NCBI GenBank assembly: GCA_036320915.1
Contig: JAXBDG010000025.1
Coordinates: 186,001-250,000 of the forward strand
DNA: 64,000 nucleotides
Source: Linnemannia elongata
Taxonomy: Eukaryota; Mortierellomycota; Mortierellomycetes; Mortierellales; Mortierellaceae
Direction: 5' to 3'
In this document: positions 1 through 11,555 of the stretch, piece by piece
How positions within the stretch are numbered: position 1 is the stretch's first letter
How the letters are laid out: each line of letters opens with the position of its first letter
Program-made: the position numbers and the translations under genes
Notes under the pieces: generated by a model
Database searches by the model: none
What the model was told of the DNA's origin: nothing
What the model saw: only the letters and a program-made list of their open reading frames with translations

Positions 1-1220
1 GTTCTCAGCATTGTTGGTCCTTCGTTCCTCCTCGGCGGATCTGCTCGTGTAGGCATCGAGCTGCTCCGCTAACATCCATGCTATGGTATTCTCTGCCGTT
101 GGGAAAAGGGACCACTAATGGATTGATATAGAGGTGGGCAGAGATGAAAGGGCAGTCGTCAGTTCATTCATTCGTGCTTTCATAAAAGTCACACATGCTT
201 AAATTTCTTTTTTTTTCTTCGTAGTAAAGGTGACTTACGATAAACCGCTTATCATCGCCAATAGTCGTATAAAATGGGTACAGAGGATCCTTCAACTGCG
301 AATAAACCTCCAAATCCAAGGGCTCAGTCTGTCCCACGAGACAAGTACACCTAAACGGCAAATCCTCCTGATCCGATTCTGGCAATCGCCCTTCGTTCTT
401 CAGTCTCTCATACAACCCCTTTCGGATACTGCTGTAGGCACCATCAGCTCCGACGAGGATGTCTCCCACAAAGGTTTCTCCGGTGGTGGTGTGGACCTCG
501 ACTTTGTCGTTTGTCTCGAGGATGGTGTCGACTCGTTTTCCGAAGTGGATCTTGGAGGCTGGGATTTGGCTTAAAAGGAGGTCGTAAAATAGGGGGCGTG
601 CTACAATGAAGCCTGGGTACCCCGTGCTGCGAATGATCAAGTAAGGGAATGGACGCATGTTAGAGGCTGCAAGGCGGAAAGTCGAACAATGAACAAAGTT
701 CATGCACAAAATTTGATTGTTGCGATTAACAAAACCCAAACACTGGCGAACAGAAGAAGGAGGAAGGAGGAGAGAACATACAATTCTTCCGCCGAGCTAT
801 AGTCAAGGGCAAGCAACTTTTCTTGGTTCTCCTTGATGAACATCGAGTAACGAACTCGCTTTCCGAGGGCAAGGTATTCCTTGTCAATGCCCATTTGTTC
901 AAACACTGGGACCATCGATGAACCCACAGCCAACGCTGAACCTGCATATCAAAAAAGGGGAGCGAGAAAGTTAATTCGGCCTGTTTAGCATGTTACTGTC
1001 TCCTTCGGTATGAGAAACAAAGACGTAAGAGGGAGGAGGTATGCATAAGAAGTACATGCTAAGATGTATGTGTGGCTGCCTCATTACCTAGGGGCTTGAC
1101 GGTCGTGGCACGCTCGACTATGAGGTAAGGGATATCTGCCTTCTCCAGGAGTGCGCCTAGCATGACGCCTCCCAGACCTGCTCCAACAATAATGACAGTA
1201 GGTTTCAATTCTCCTGACAT
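1..1220 (-). CDS. FAD-dependent monooxygenase, paralog A (3' end beyond window)
   Basis: Flavin monooxygenase of the PHBH/salicylate-hydroxylase fold, expected to hydroxylate a small organic substrate with NAD(P)H and FAD; the substrate cannot be inferred. Exons on the minus strand: 1220-1088, 941-782, 626-239 and 114 to beyond base 1, all joining in frame. The protein starts MSGELKPTVIIVGAGLGG, a dinucleotide-binding GxGxxG motif in the first 20 residues. The middle carries GADGAYSS, the family's DG motif. The GD motif and C-terminus lie outside the window. It is a tandem duplicate of the gene at 1726-3856: exon 1 (133 nt) and exon 2 (160 nt) have identical lengths and intron phases. No polyketide, peptide or terpene synthase gene lies nearby. 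Family call is firm, specific function unknown. Confidence 0.85.
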
Positions 1221-1725
1221 TGCTTTCCTCGTCCTTGTGGAATGTAAGTTGTGGAGGTGTGAGATGAAGAAAGAGAATGAGGGGAAGATGGATTCCGAAT
1301 TCGGATGAGGAGAGAGATGAAAGTGAAATGGAGGAAAGAGAGGCACCCATCAACTCCTTCTGTTAAAAGACTGAATGCTCACAACTATCTTCCAGCCGTT
1401 CTTTCTCTTTGTTTTGTGCAACGCGCACAACAAGCTAAAGATTAAATGATATGTCCCATACCCATGCAAATAACAAGACGGCGCATGTGTCTTCACCCCT
1501 TCATATGCTACAGCCCACAGAAGAACAGAGAGCATGTTATAAAAGACCAGACACCAGAACCCACTTGCACTTCTTGCTGTCACTCACACAACAGTCCCCC
1601 TATGATGCCAATTGCACGGAGCACATCATCACCGTTACTTTCCCTTTTTCACGTCCAATTGTTCTCAGGCACACATCTCTGATTGGCAGAGTTCCTATAC
1701 AATCAATCACCCATCACCTTCGCTT
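1221..1725. other. Intergenic spacer between tandem monooxygenase genes
   Basis: The 505 bases between the start of paralog A and the stop of paralog B hold the promoter and leader of A and the 3' end of B. The A leader is CT-rich on the minus strand (about 1225-1345). No other gene is convincing; open frames here overlap without domain content. Confidence 0.6.
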
Positions 1726-2394
1726 TTACTTAAATCCGCCCTGCTGGCGTTCCCAAAACACCGCTCTAGCTTTCTCAGTACTCGGCGACACATCCGGCGC
1801 CACAGTACCCCGAACATCCACTTCCTGCAACCATCCAGCCGTCGGTCGATTCTGAACCATCTTGCGTTTCGTGATCCTGAACACCCACCCCGGCAAGCCC
1901 TTCATCAAAAAGAATGCCACCCAACCGGTGATGTTCCTGTTCATGAATTTGGAGAGGAGTTGGCTGTTCTCGAAGGATTCCATGACGTGCGGGATCCGCT
2001 CAGTTTGGTACTCTGAGAAGGCTTGAGTGATGTCGTTCGAGGTTGGGTTGGAGGGAAGAGCGTAGATCAGATTTGCCAAAGCCAGTGCGTCGTGCATTGA
2101 TGTCACCGCGCCTATATGAATTGAACGAGGAAAAAAAAAAAGAAAATGAGGTAAGTGGCAAAGAAGGATAACTATGCATGTGAGCAAAAATAACTGTTAT
2201 ATCTGTATCGCTGTTCATGCCCGTTCCGCCCGAATAAAACAATATGGTTCCGCATTGTCTTGCTCAATTAGGACATACCGTGAGCACCGGAAGGGTTCAG
2301 CTTATGGCACGCTAAATCATCCAACAAAAAACAGAAAAAAACAATAAAGAGAAAAAAAAACAGAGCCGTTAATATCATTGCCGATCCTTCTTCT

Positions 2395-2436
<42 letters not shown>

Positions 2437-3856
2437 CTTCCCACGTTCCCTCCCTTCCCCCTTTCCCTTCCTTCCTTTTTTTCAAAAACCGAGAGCAAAC
2501 CAAACTTTACCATCACCCAACAAGACCGTCCTTCCGGAGTACCAAGTCTCAAACACCTTCTCCTCCAACATGACCTTCGAGATCAGCTCCTTGGGCGTAG
2601 CATCATAGATGTCCCCCATCGTCATCTTTCTAGTCCCAATCGGCAGCGGGTAATGTCGGGTCTGCTCGATCATCGCCTTGGCTGCAACAGGACCCCATTC
2701 CGAGTTCTCGCCGTTCCATGCTCGTTCCTGCTCTGCGGCTTTACTGGAAACAGAATCGAGATTGTGAATCACCATCCATGTAATTGTTTTCTGTGCTGTT
2801 GCCCCGATAATCCACTATGTTCGCACAGACCCAAGAAGGAAGGAGTGTTAGGGCACTTGCATACATGCGCTGATTTATCCTGTCAAAAAAAACCAACAAC
2901 ACCAAAGAGCCTCAAGTCTCCAAGATACTCACAGTGAATGGCTCGTTGGCAGCCATGGTATTATAAAAAGGACACAATGGTTGCTGAAACTCTGGGAACA
3001 CATCCATGTCAATCGGCCGTGTCTGCCCCACAAGACAAGTACTATGAAATGGTAAATCTTCCTGATCCGTCACCGGCAACTTGCCCTCCTTCTTCAACCG
3101 TTCATACAACTGTTGTCTAACTGTACTGTATGCTCCATCGGCTCCTACAAGGATATCGCCCTCGTAGGTTCGCTCCTTTTGGTCGTAGATGTCCCGTTTA
3201 GAGGTGTGGATCCTGACTTTTTTGTCGGTCTCAGTGATTGATATGACTCGCTCGCCGAAATGGATCTTGTGCGGTGGAACGAGTTTGAGGAGGAGGTCGT
3301 AGAGTAGTGCGCGTGGAATGTTGTAGTTGTAGTATCCCGTCCTATTTGTTTTGGTAAAGAAGAGAAAACAAAAGAATGCGTCAAGATATTAGGTTGAGGG
3401 CAAAGATTTGTCGCCACACTGTTGCGCTCGCTGTGTCAACCTTGATGACTTACAGCTCTTTGTGCACAAGTGTGCTGACGGTACAAAGGGGTCCCCCCTT
3501 CTCCCGACTAATGATACACTCAGTAGTCGCCTTTCCAAGTGTAAGAAACTCTTCCATGATCCCCAATTGCTCAAACAACGGCATCAGGTTGGGTCCGATG
3601 ATAAGTCCTGAGCCTATGCAGACAAAAGGGAATGAAGAACGATGATAAGAGACTGTCCAACATTCTTTGTTTGCCATAAGCGGGAGACATGTAAAAATGA
3701 GTGAGAGGGGGGAGTGACAATACCAAGGGGCCGCACAACCAAGGCACGTTCAAAAATAGTATAAGAAATCTCTGCTCTCTCCAGAAGTGCTCCCAAGAGA
3801 AGACCTCCTAGGCCAGCTCCGACAATGAGGACCGTGGGTTTCTTGATGTTCGACAT
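1726..3856 (-). CDS. FAD-dependent monooxygenase, paralog B (complete)
   Basis: Complete paralog of the gene at 1-1220. Exons: 3856-3724, 3613-3454, 3341-2933, 2814-2511, 2311-2279, 2111-1726; 1425 nt, 474 aa. Visible motifs are GAGLGGLLLG near residue 12 (FAD ADP binding), GADGAYS mid-protein (DG motif) and LLGDACHKLNPSGAHG, the GD motif, split by the intron after 2511 and running through the 33-nt exon 5. The tail is a helix-rich region of the usual kind. The fourth intron (2312-2510) carries a CT/GA dinucleotide run on the plus strand at about 2400-2431. Length is normal for the family. The start is the only Met upstream of the Rossmann motif. The substrate is unknown; tandem duplication suggests an accessory catabolic or secondary role, which is inference. 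Confidence 0.9.
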
Positions 3857-5691
3857 GTTACGAGGTAAAAGAATGAATGTAACTTTGTGAGATGAAGGGA
3901 AGTGAATGAGTGATGGAATGAAAAGGCAGGAAGAGGGAAGAGATGGGAGATGTTGATTCCGCTCCCTCTTCTTATTCTTCTTGTCTGTTTTCGTTGTTGT
4001 CTTCGGAAGGGAGGAGTCGGCTGCTCACTGAGACATCGGCTTAATTTCGTAGTATGCGCAATGGGAACAGAACACCTCTCTACATGCGAATTGACATATG
4101 CGCTGGGGTGGGCGCCTCTCTCCCTCTCTCTTTGCCTCATATAATCGGGGAAGCGGGAAAAGATATGCAGCTAAATAAGCCAAGCAAGTGCCTGCAACAA
4201 AATAGGCACTGACAACAAAGGCAGTCAGTCGGTAAGGAGATCGCCCATTCTCATCCCGAGGCTTTTTCCCCTTTCCTTCCGTCCCCTTCTCTATGTCCAA
4301 TGCACGGTCACATCGACATGCCATGCGCACGGTGCACATCGCCATCACTTTTCTCTCGATTACAATGATCAGTCTCAGGCACATATCACTCATTGGCCAG
4401 GTTCTTTGATAGCCACACCCTTCATCCCCCTACCCCTTCCTCCATTGTCGACCGATCATCCTGCCCTCCCAGAAAAAGAGATACAACGAATGTATCCAAT
4501 CATCCTATCTCTCAATGCTTTTGATGATCACCACCACGAATTCTTTTTTTCTGCGCCTAGCCAGAACAGAGAGCAGCTCGAACAAAAAAAGGGGGACAGC
4601 TCACCCTATCAAGACCAAATGAAAAGAACGATGGCGCAAAGGAAAGACCAAAAAAAGAAGATAAAAAGGCTAGTAAACGAGTCTGTACATTCACACAAGA
4701 AGTGACAGGAAGAATGTAGAAAGACTATAACTAGGGAGCCTTATTTTCTCGTAACAATCGTAGCAGTCGTAGTATTCCTGCACTTCCTCTGCTTCCTCGT
4801 CGTTACTTTCCTCGATAATATCGTGCTCCGTCCCTTGAAATCTTTATGAATACAAGCCAATAGAAGTTTCTAGTCTGTAAGGATCATAGTCACCCTAGTC
4901 ACATCCCGTTTCCCAGTCCTAGGGTCGTACTTTTGCGCAGTGTCCGCGCAGAAGTAACAGACCTAGATTTTTGCAACGAAGAGCGATATATTTATCGCTG
5001 TAAGTAACTTCATTTCTCGCTTTGTGGTGTCGACGCGAGGAATTAAGTTGACAAAGCAGCCGTGAGCTGACGCGTCCAGCTTGATATAATTATCCCCTCT
5101 GCCACAACCGGTTGTGTTGGTTGAAGATGGCTGAGAAGACCGCGTTGGTGTTTTTTTCTGTTGTATGAATGAGCGGGTATGTGCCTTTTGTGTGTTCGGA
5201 GTAGGTTGACCTAAAGAGGAGGGTGCACGCGTTGTTATTGTGAGCTATTGCTGTGTTGCTGTGTTATGTTGACAGCTTTCTTCGTCTGTGTGGCGTAGAC
5301 GCGTGGCCACTTTCAAAAGTAGTACGGGTCTGTGAAGGCAATGGTCCACCAAAGGTCCATGCTATTATCGATGCAGCTGTACTGAACGTAAAATCTCGCG
5401 GGCCTTCTCTATCTCTCTGTCCTATTAGGTCTTCCTCTTTGCTCGTATTGACGGCAGGTTCTTCTTTCTGCTCCGGGAATATCAGGTCTTTTCTGCTCCA
5501 GGGATATTAGCTTTGTGCCCAACGCGAAACTTCGCTACTCGGTGTGTCTTGATGTTCTCCATATCCAGTCGCAATACTATCACAATCCCAATTGCACTTC
5601 CTGCGCGACCTATCAAACGTCTGTATATTTTTCGTTTTCGCGTGTTCTATGTTTATATATGTGTCTCCCAATAATACCAGTCTGGGCATTT
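3857..5691. other. Intergenic region, no confident gene
   Basis: About 1.8 kb between the start of monooxygenase B and the stop of malonyl-CoA decarboxylase. The first 200 bases are a purine-rich leader for the monooxygenase as read on the plus strand. A short acidic minus-strand frame at about 4707-4842 (residues such as EESNDEEAEEVQEYYDCYDC) looks coding-like but has no start or domain. The rest is T-rich and mixed sequence. Confidence 0.5.
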
Positions 5692-8602
5692 TCATGCTGT
5701 AACGATCTCAAGCAGCCGGAAGCTAGACCCATTCACCTGAACAACCTGCCCCTCCTCTCCTCCTTGTTCATCCCCGACTCCACGGCCAGCAGCCTGATTA
5801 TTTCCCACCGCAGAATCCATCAGCACCTTTTGGAACCCTGCATCCTTTGACGAGACACTAATAGTGCCATCAAGCAAGTATTGCTGGTTGTTCATCTCGA
5901 TATGGTCCAGTGAGTAAAGGTAATTGATCATCAGTCCGAACGACTCTTCCATGCCCTTTGTTGATGTGTCACCGAGCCAGTTTAGGCGGTGTGCGCAGGC
6001 GCCGTTGCGGAGGTGGAAGTTTGCAACAGGGTCCAGTGCCAGGTGACGACGCTTCTCCAGTAAGATGTATCTATTTATGTGAGCATGGGGAAATATAGAC
6101 ATTAGCTATCTGTTCCAGGCTCGTATATATGAGCTCAGTGTCCTATTGGTTCAGGATATCAGTGATTTGCTTACCTGGCGCAGAGTCGGCTGAGAATGGG
6201 TCGCAGCTTGCTCATAGTTTCACTGTCCGAGAATGTCGAAGGATGCTTCAAGATCGCCTGTTATCCAGAAAAAGAAAACTCACTCGAGTTAGAGCCAAGC
6301 TCCCATTATAGTCTTGATGTAGCACATACGAAATAAACAGCATGAGAACTTACGCTGAACTGATCCTCGACATCTCCTGAAGCAGCCCCTGTCTCTTGAC
6401 CCAACTGCGAAACAATCGATTCTTCCTGAGGTAAGAGCAGCTTCTGTCCAAGGTTTTGGCATTGCCCTATCCACTTTCTGAATCCTGGGATGGGCGACAA
6501 GGTGCTGAAGGTCTCGATCTGTGGGAACTCGACCTTCAACGACCGGACCACACGCTTAATCAAAAAGTTACCCAACTCAATTCCCGACAACCCTAATTTG
6601 TTGGAACGCGTAAACAGATGCCAAAGTTAGCATAAGCGATTCATTTGGCTTGTACATCATATCCCTTCATGTAAACACTGTAGATATGGTTGCTACTTGC
6701 CTACTTGAGTGGTGATTGAATAAAAGATCGCGCATTTGACCGTCTCGGCAGGGTTGGCGTGTCCGGGCGAAGGGTCGTTCAGGATATCTTGAACATTATC
6801 CGAAAGACGCTCAACCAATGCCACCTGGACAAATACCAAGGGCTCCGCAGGAAGACTCTTGTTCATCAGTGCAAACACTCTCCTGCCGGGCCCTACGCGT
6901 CGCTTCAAGTCCTGTACATCCTTGAACTTGTGCACCGCTTCGTATTGTGTAATCTGATTTGGACCAATAGGTGTATCCTTAGTCAGCAAGTCTGTGGTCG
7001 TGATTTCTCACCCTGAACAGCGCCCTGTTAATATGAAAAGTGCGTGATGCGGAAAATTACCTTCTCAAGTAAGACGGCGGGTGATTGCCAGGTCAAGCGC
7101 TCCAGGTCCAGGAATCCGACGAACCATGCCTGCAACTTTTCCTTGAGTGACTCGTTCAACGACGATAAGTACACATCCCCTTTGTTTGCTTGAATAATGC
7201 TCTACTTGCATCAGAACACAAAATAAAGTTAGCCTGTGTTCATTCACCATGAATGCACATCATCTCTTGACATATGCGCGTAGGTAGTATTATTACCAGG
7301 AGGTCTTGGCGCATGTCAATGAGGAATTTGAGTCCTCCGGGTAGCCGACTGACGCGGTCAAAAAACTTGCTGTGACCAGGGACAATGGCATGACGAAGCA
7401 ATTGCTCCGCACGCAGCAACGCCTTACTCTCCGGTTCCTTATGCGCGTAATCCTGGTACTGCTCGGCGGCCTTTACCACGTCCTCTTGCAGCACACCTAG
7501 TTAGCCAAGTCGAAAGGAAGGGAGATACATGAGGATTAGAAGGATGAAATGTCTGTTGGTGCATTGATGTTGTGTTATTGGTGTGTTAGGCCTTTTGGGC
7601 TCTTAGGGTCCTTTGACGTGCTTCCTTGTGTGTTCCTCTGTGCTCTTGTGTGTCTGTTGTTTGTTTGTTGTTACTTGTTGTTTGATGTGTCTGCGAGCCG
7701 AAATGTGTATTAATATTTTCTTTTTCAATTGATCCCATGTGTGTTTCTGTCGTGCCCTATATGGATCGGAGAAGTGACGACAAAGGAAACCTAACCTTCT
7801 CCCTTCCTTCCCCCGCATTTCAGTCCCCAATTGAATTTTTGATTTGCGCACGACTCACATTCTGAAAGATACACCCACAAACATACCCACAAACACAAAC
7901 AACACTATCGTCATATTCATCCCCAAGCAATTGAACACATACCAAAGTCGCGAGCCAAAAGTCTCAAGAACTCAGTCTTGCCATTGCGATCCAGACTCGA
8001 AAAGAAATCACAACTGCTCTTTGCAATCACGCTCGGCAAGATATCGCCTTGCCCCGGTCGATCTGTAATGACCGCTAGCAACAGCTTCCTCATAAACTCT
8101 GGGTCGCGGTCTGCCGCTCGTCGGGTGCGTTCCTTGTCAAAGGTTGAAAAGCCCGGTTCGCGGAAGTGTGCCGCAATATCGTTCCAGTACTGTTCTACTA
8201 CGTTTGCCCGGAGTGCTTGTAGTGTTCCTGATCCCGCTGCATTGCTGGAGGAGGAGGCGGAGTTATTGTTGTTGTTGTTGCTTCCTCCATTGCTGATAGA
8301 GGCCATGGTGCGATGTCTCTGTTATATGTACCAATTGAAGAGTGAAGAGCGTGAGTTAGTATGTTTTCGTACTTTTTCACAGATCTCTAAGAGAGAGACA
8401 AAAGAAGAAAAAAAAAAAAAAAAAAAAAAAAAAAGGGACGAGAGAGGAGAATGAAATGTACCTGCAGGGTGGCGAAGTGGAAGGGAGAGCGGACAGTTGT
8501 TGATGTAGAAAAAGCAGGAGAATAAAAAGAGGAGGAGGAAGAAGATGACCAGACGCGGGATGATGGTTTTGAGAGGTGGGAGATGATCAGCCGTCTGGAC
8601 AT
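5692..8602 (-). CDS. MLYCD: Malonyl-CoA decarboxylase with N-terminal mitochondrial-type leader
   Basis: Converts malonyl-CoA to acetyl-CoA and CO2, clearing malonyl-CoA that would inhibit fatty-acid import or derail mitochondrial acylation. Exons: 8602-8462, 8318-7943, 7496-7297, 7201-7061, 6977-6701, 6592-6354, 6257-6175, 6070-5692; 1836 nt, 611 aa. Family landmarks in order: [58 protein letters not shown] and [12 protein letters not shown] with the catalytic-region His. The first exon (47 codons) begins [10 protein letters not shown] and is rich in Arg, Ser and hydroxylated residues with no acid, as expected for a mitochondrial presequence; it splices in frame through a 143-nt intron. Without it, translation could start at the Met at 8306. 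The C-terminus ends EIVTA, so there is no SKL-type peroxisomal signal. The intron after 6701 has a GC donor. Confidence 0.93.
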
Positions 8603-9477
8603 TGCTTCTTGTATTGTCCTGTGAGAGAAGAGACCGAGAAAGGGAAGTGTGAAAGAGAAAGAAGGTGGTGGGCCGAGTAAGAATATGAGAGAAGGAGAAG
8701 AAAAGAAGAAACGGTGATGTAATGGGATCCTGACAACAAAGAGGAGTAAAGAGTAAAGAGATGGAGTGTGTGAGTCGGTGTGAGTGTGATTTATGCGTGA
8801 GTGTGATATGTGAGTGTGTGCGTGTAAAGTGTAAAGTGAACGGGAACAGATAAAGACAGACAGACAGACAAAGGGGCGGGGAGACAGACAGGCAGACGCG
8901 TGGGAAGAAAGCTGTATGTGTGTCCGTGGCCGTGTCAAGAGCAAGATAAAGGCAGTCCGATATCACCAGCCAATCAGACCACCCGTACTGATTCAACGAA
9001 CACGACACATTCAGGCACACCCTCAAAGGCAGAGGAGCAGCCTATCTTCCGTACTCGCCCACTTCCTTTCTCCTCCTACACCTTATACCCCTCTTTTGCT
9101 CCAAGGTGAGCATTGAACGCAAGGTCAGCGACTGTGAATGAGAAATACCTCAGACCCCTGGGATAACAATAAATATATTGGTCGTTATTTCTTCTTACTT
9201 TCATTTTCATTTTTTTTTTACTACCAATTTGCTGACGGCCTTCCTGACTCTGCACGTCAAAGATGTCCTTACCCTAAGCCCCGCTACACTGTAACAGCAC
9301 AAAATGCGACAAGAAAATTTTAGTCTTCATTCAGATGTCATACAGCACTACTACCTACGTTCCACGTGCCAATTAGCATTGTAACCATGTCCACAAACAT
9401 ATCAAATCAACCTCGACATCGTCGCGCTCCGAGAGGATAGGGCATTCCTCGCCCATCTCATCCCGCAAGCATATACC
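8603..9477. other. Intergenic; pyrimidine/purine-skewed leader and promoter of the decarboxylase gene
   Basis: Contains a long G/A-rich strip on the plus strand (8603-8900), hence CT-rich on the transcribed strand, plus an (AGAC)n microsatellite near 8858-8872. Nothing gene-like was recognised from 8900 to 9477. Confidence 0.5.
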
Positions 9478-9705
9478 TCATATCTTGCCACTGCCTGAAA
9501 CGATCCCAGAGGTACTGTAAATGTTTCCAACAAAGCAGCGTCCTTGAATGCTACTTTCGATGGTCATTGTTAAGTCTCCAGTGCCCACGTCCCAAGCTTG
9601 GATGTCGCCAGCGCTGGTTCCCGCCGCGATTGTATAGCCGTCTGAGGAGAAAACCAAGTAATCTACTGCACTGTTGAGACCCTGAAAGGTGTGCAACGCG
9701 ATCCT
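9478..9705 (-). pseudogene. WD40-repeat relic
   Basis: A 70-codon minus-strand frame ending at 9478 reads LHTFQGLNSAVDYLVFSSDG, then AAGTSAGDIQAWDVGTGDL, which matches one WD40 blade (the G-H/N...V...FSSDG...W-D signature) and the start of a second. It has no start codon context, no additional blades on either side, and ends abruptly after SGSGKI. The simplest reading is a fragment of a former WD40-repeat protein; the parent family cannot be told from one blade. Confidence 0.6.
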
Positions 9706-10002
9706 GAATGGGCATTTCAGAGTCTAACTGTTGTGTCCCTGCTGACAGATGCGACTAATTGATAACACATTATTAAATTTATCATAATTGACAATAACAA
9801 CTGTGAATGTAATCCTCGGCCTCTATCGATCCTTCGTAAACGAAGATACGATCCCTTTCTGATCCCTGACAATCAACTTCACCCTTCGCAATATTTCCCC
9901 TCATATGTCGTGTCCCTCTTTTCCTTCTTTCTGTTCTGACCCCAATATACACAGCGATACAAACAACAACCATCCTCGTAGAAAAAAACTCTGTCGCTCC
10001 AA

Positions 10003-10554
10003 ATGTCACAGTTCATTTCTTTCGCCCGCGGAGCAGGCCGGTCTTCTCACACCACCTTTGCAGCTGCTGCTGCGGCTATGACAAACCATGAGTATTTACA
10101 GCTCACCTCCTTCCTGAACAGGGTCGCTATTCTCAAAAATAACAAATCCAACAGCGCCCATGGCACCAACTCCAATAGCATCAGCTACAAGAACTACACC
10201 ACTGCAAACATCACCAACAGCCCAACGTCCTCCTCCCCGTCGCCTACACCTCGAAACAATCTTCCTCGTTGCAGTGGTATGACTACCAAGAACACCCCCT
10301 GCCAACGCGACGGCGTCAACCCCGTCACGGAGTCGTCCAGGTCCGATAATAAGGACAACAACGCGGTGGTCCGATACTACTGTTATCAACATGATCCACG
10401 CCTGATCTTCAGTCGCCGATGCCTGGGTTATGTCGCGAGCAAACGTCGACAGTGTTGGGTGACTTGCTCCGAGTCTGAAATCAGGACTGGAGAGCGTCCT
10501 ATTTGCAATAGACATTACCAACCTGGTGCTCGACTTGTCGTTCGTCGAAACTGA
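10003..10554 (+). CDS. Cys/His-rich small protein, tandem family copy 1
   Basis: Uncharacterised 183-aa intronless protein. Residues 28-47 (NHEYLQLTSFLNRVAILKNN) form a conserved N-terminal block; residues 48-88 are Asn/Ser/Thr-rich and probably disordered. The C-terminal part carries two similar putative zinc-binding units. Unit A is C90-x9-C100-x26-C127-x2-H130 (ending YYCYQH). Unit B is C140-x10-C151-x3-C155-x12-C168-x2-H171 (ending ICNRHY). The pattern resembles, from memory, short C-x-G-T-x-x-G-x-x-C...YC-x-x-H domains found in diverse proteins; no function is implied. The gene at 11874-12551 is a paralog with the same spacing and a broken copy lies between them. No signal peptide or membrane segment is evident. 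A downstream Met at residue 26 is an alternative start. Confidence 0.75.
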   Translation: MSQFISFARGAGRSSHTTFAAAAAAMTNHEYLQLTSFLNRVAILKNNKSNSAHGTNSNSISYKNYTTANITNSPTSSSPSPTPRNNLPRCSGMTTKNTPCQRDGVNPVTESSRSDNKDNNAVVRYYCYQHDPRLIFSRRCLGYVASKRRQCWVTCSESEIRTGERPICNRHYQPGARLVVRRN

Positions 10555-11176
10555 GAAAGTAAAAAAAAAAATGCGTTTCTCCTTCCCTTCTTTCTCGACG
10601 ATAGTACTCTCACACTCGTTTTTCTGTTTTTCTCTTCCTTTTTGATGTTTTTCTTCCGTATGTTCACTTTTTTTTCATTTGCATTCCTTTGTCGCTTTCT
10701 TCTGCATTTACAAGTTCCTTGCTTCGTCCTTTTTCTATTTCACCTGTTTCTTGCACAGCAACGTGAATAAAAACAAATAATGATATAAAGAACCACCAGC
10801 ACAACCTCTCCTTGTCATCCTTCATCGCCCTTCGTCACATTTTTCGCGCATCAAACATCACTTACAAGTTGCTGAGTATATTTAGATTGTGTATGATGGC
10901 TAGTTTTCCGCGAGTCTATATGTGATGGGCGCGTTGTCGATGACGGAACACTTCGAAAATCTTTTGTCCATGACCTTTACACAAACACGCACAGCCCACT
11001 TGCAGTCTGAATGAAATCGTCGCACATTGTCATAAGGCTTATTCATTCACTACACCCCACACTTCTATCTATCTCTCTCTCTCTCATTTTTCTCATACAC
11101 CTTCAAAACTACACACACATAGCAACAACCACGCCATATGACAGCCACGACGGTAACCACGTACCTGATAACAACC
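10555..11176. other. Intergenic, T-rich
   Basis: Holds the 3' region of Cys/His-rich copy 1 (AATAAA-like sequence at about 10765) and the leader of the broken copy. No other gene is seen. Confidence 0.5.
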
Positions 11177-11520
11177 ATGTCACAGTCGAACAACTCCGCT
11201 TCCCCTTCACGGATAACTTGACACTGCCCCCACCCTACTCAACAAGCAAGACTAGTAACAGCCAGACTAGCAGCTAAAGGACCAAACCATGTCCTTTCGC
11301 AGTTGATAGACATCCTCAACAAGATCACTATCACCAGCAGCAACACCGACAGCGACAGCAACTGCATTGTCGCCTACCGCCCAATCGGGTATCCAAAACA
11401 ACACAGCAACAATAGTAGCAACAGAGGGCAAAAGCGCCCATGCTTTCACATTGCATGTCAAAATAAGAAGCCTTAGGTTGCATATGAGCATAAAAGGGGC
11501 AAGCGCATATGAGTTTGTTT

Positions 11521-11555
<35 letters not shown>

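Noticed and set aside
1..3856. A secondary-metabolite gene cluster around the monooxygenases
   Set aside because: No polyketide, peptide or terpene synthase, transporter or regulator is adjacent; the neighbour is primary metabolism.
8322..9026. A 234-codon minus-strand frame
   Set aside because: It is a CT/CA-repeat frame, different from the frame of the leader exon at 8462-8602, and has no domain.
10096..10521. Antisense 141-codon frame over Cys/His copy 1
   Set aside because: The plus frame is conserved with its paralog at protein level; the antisense frame is not.
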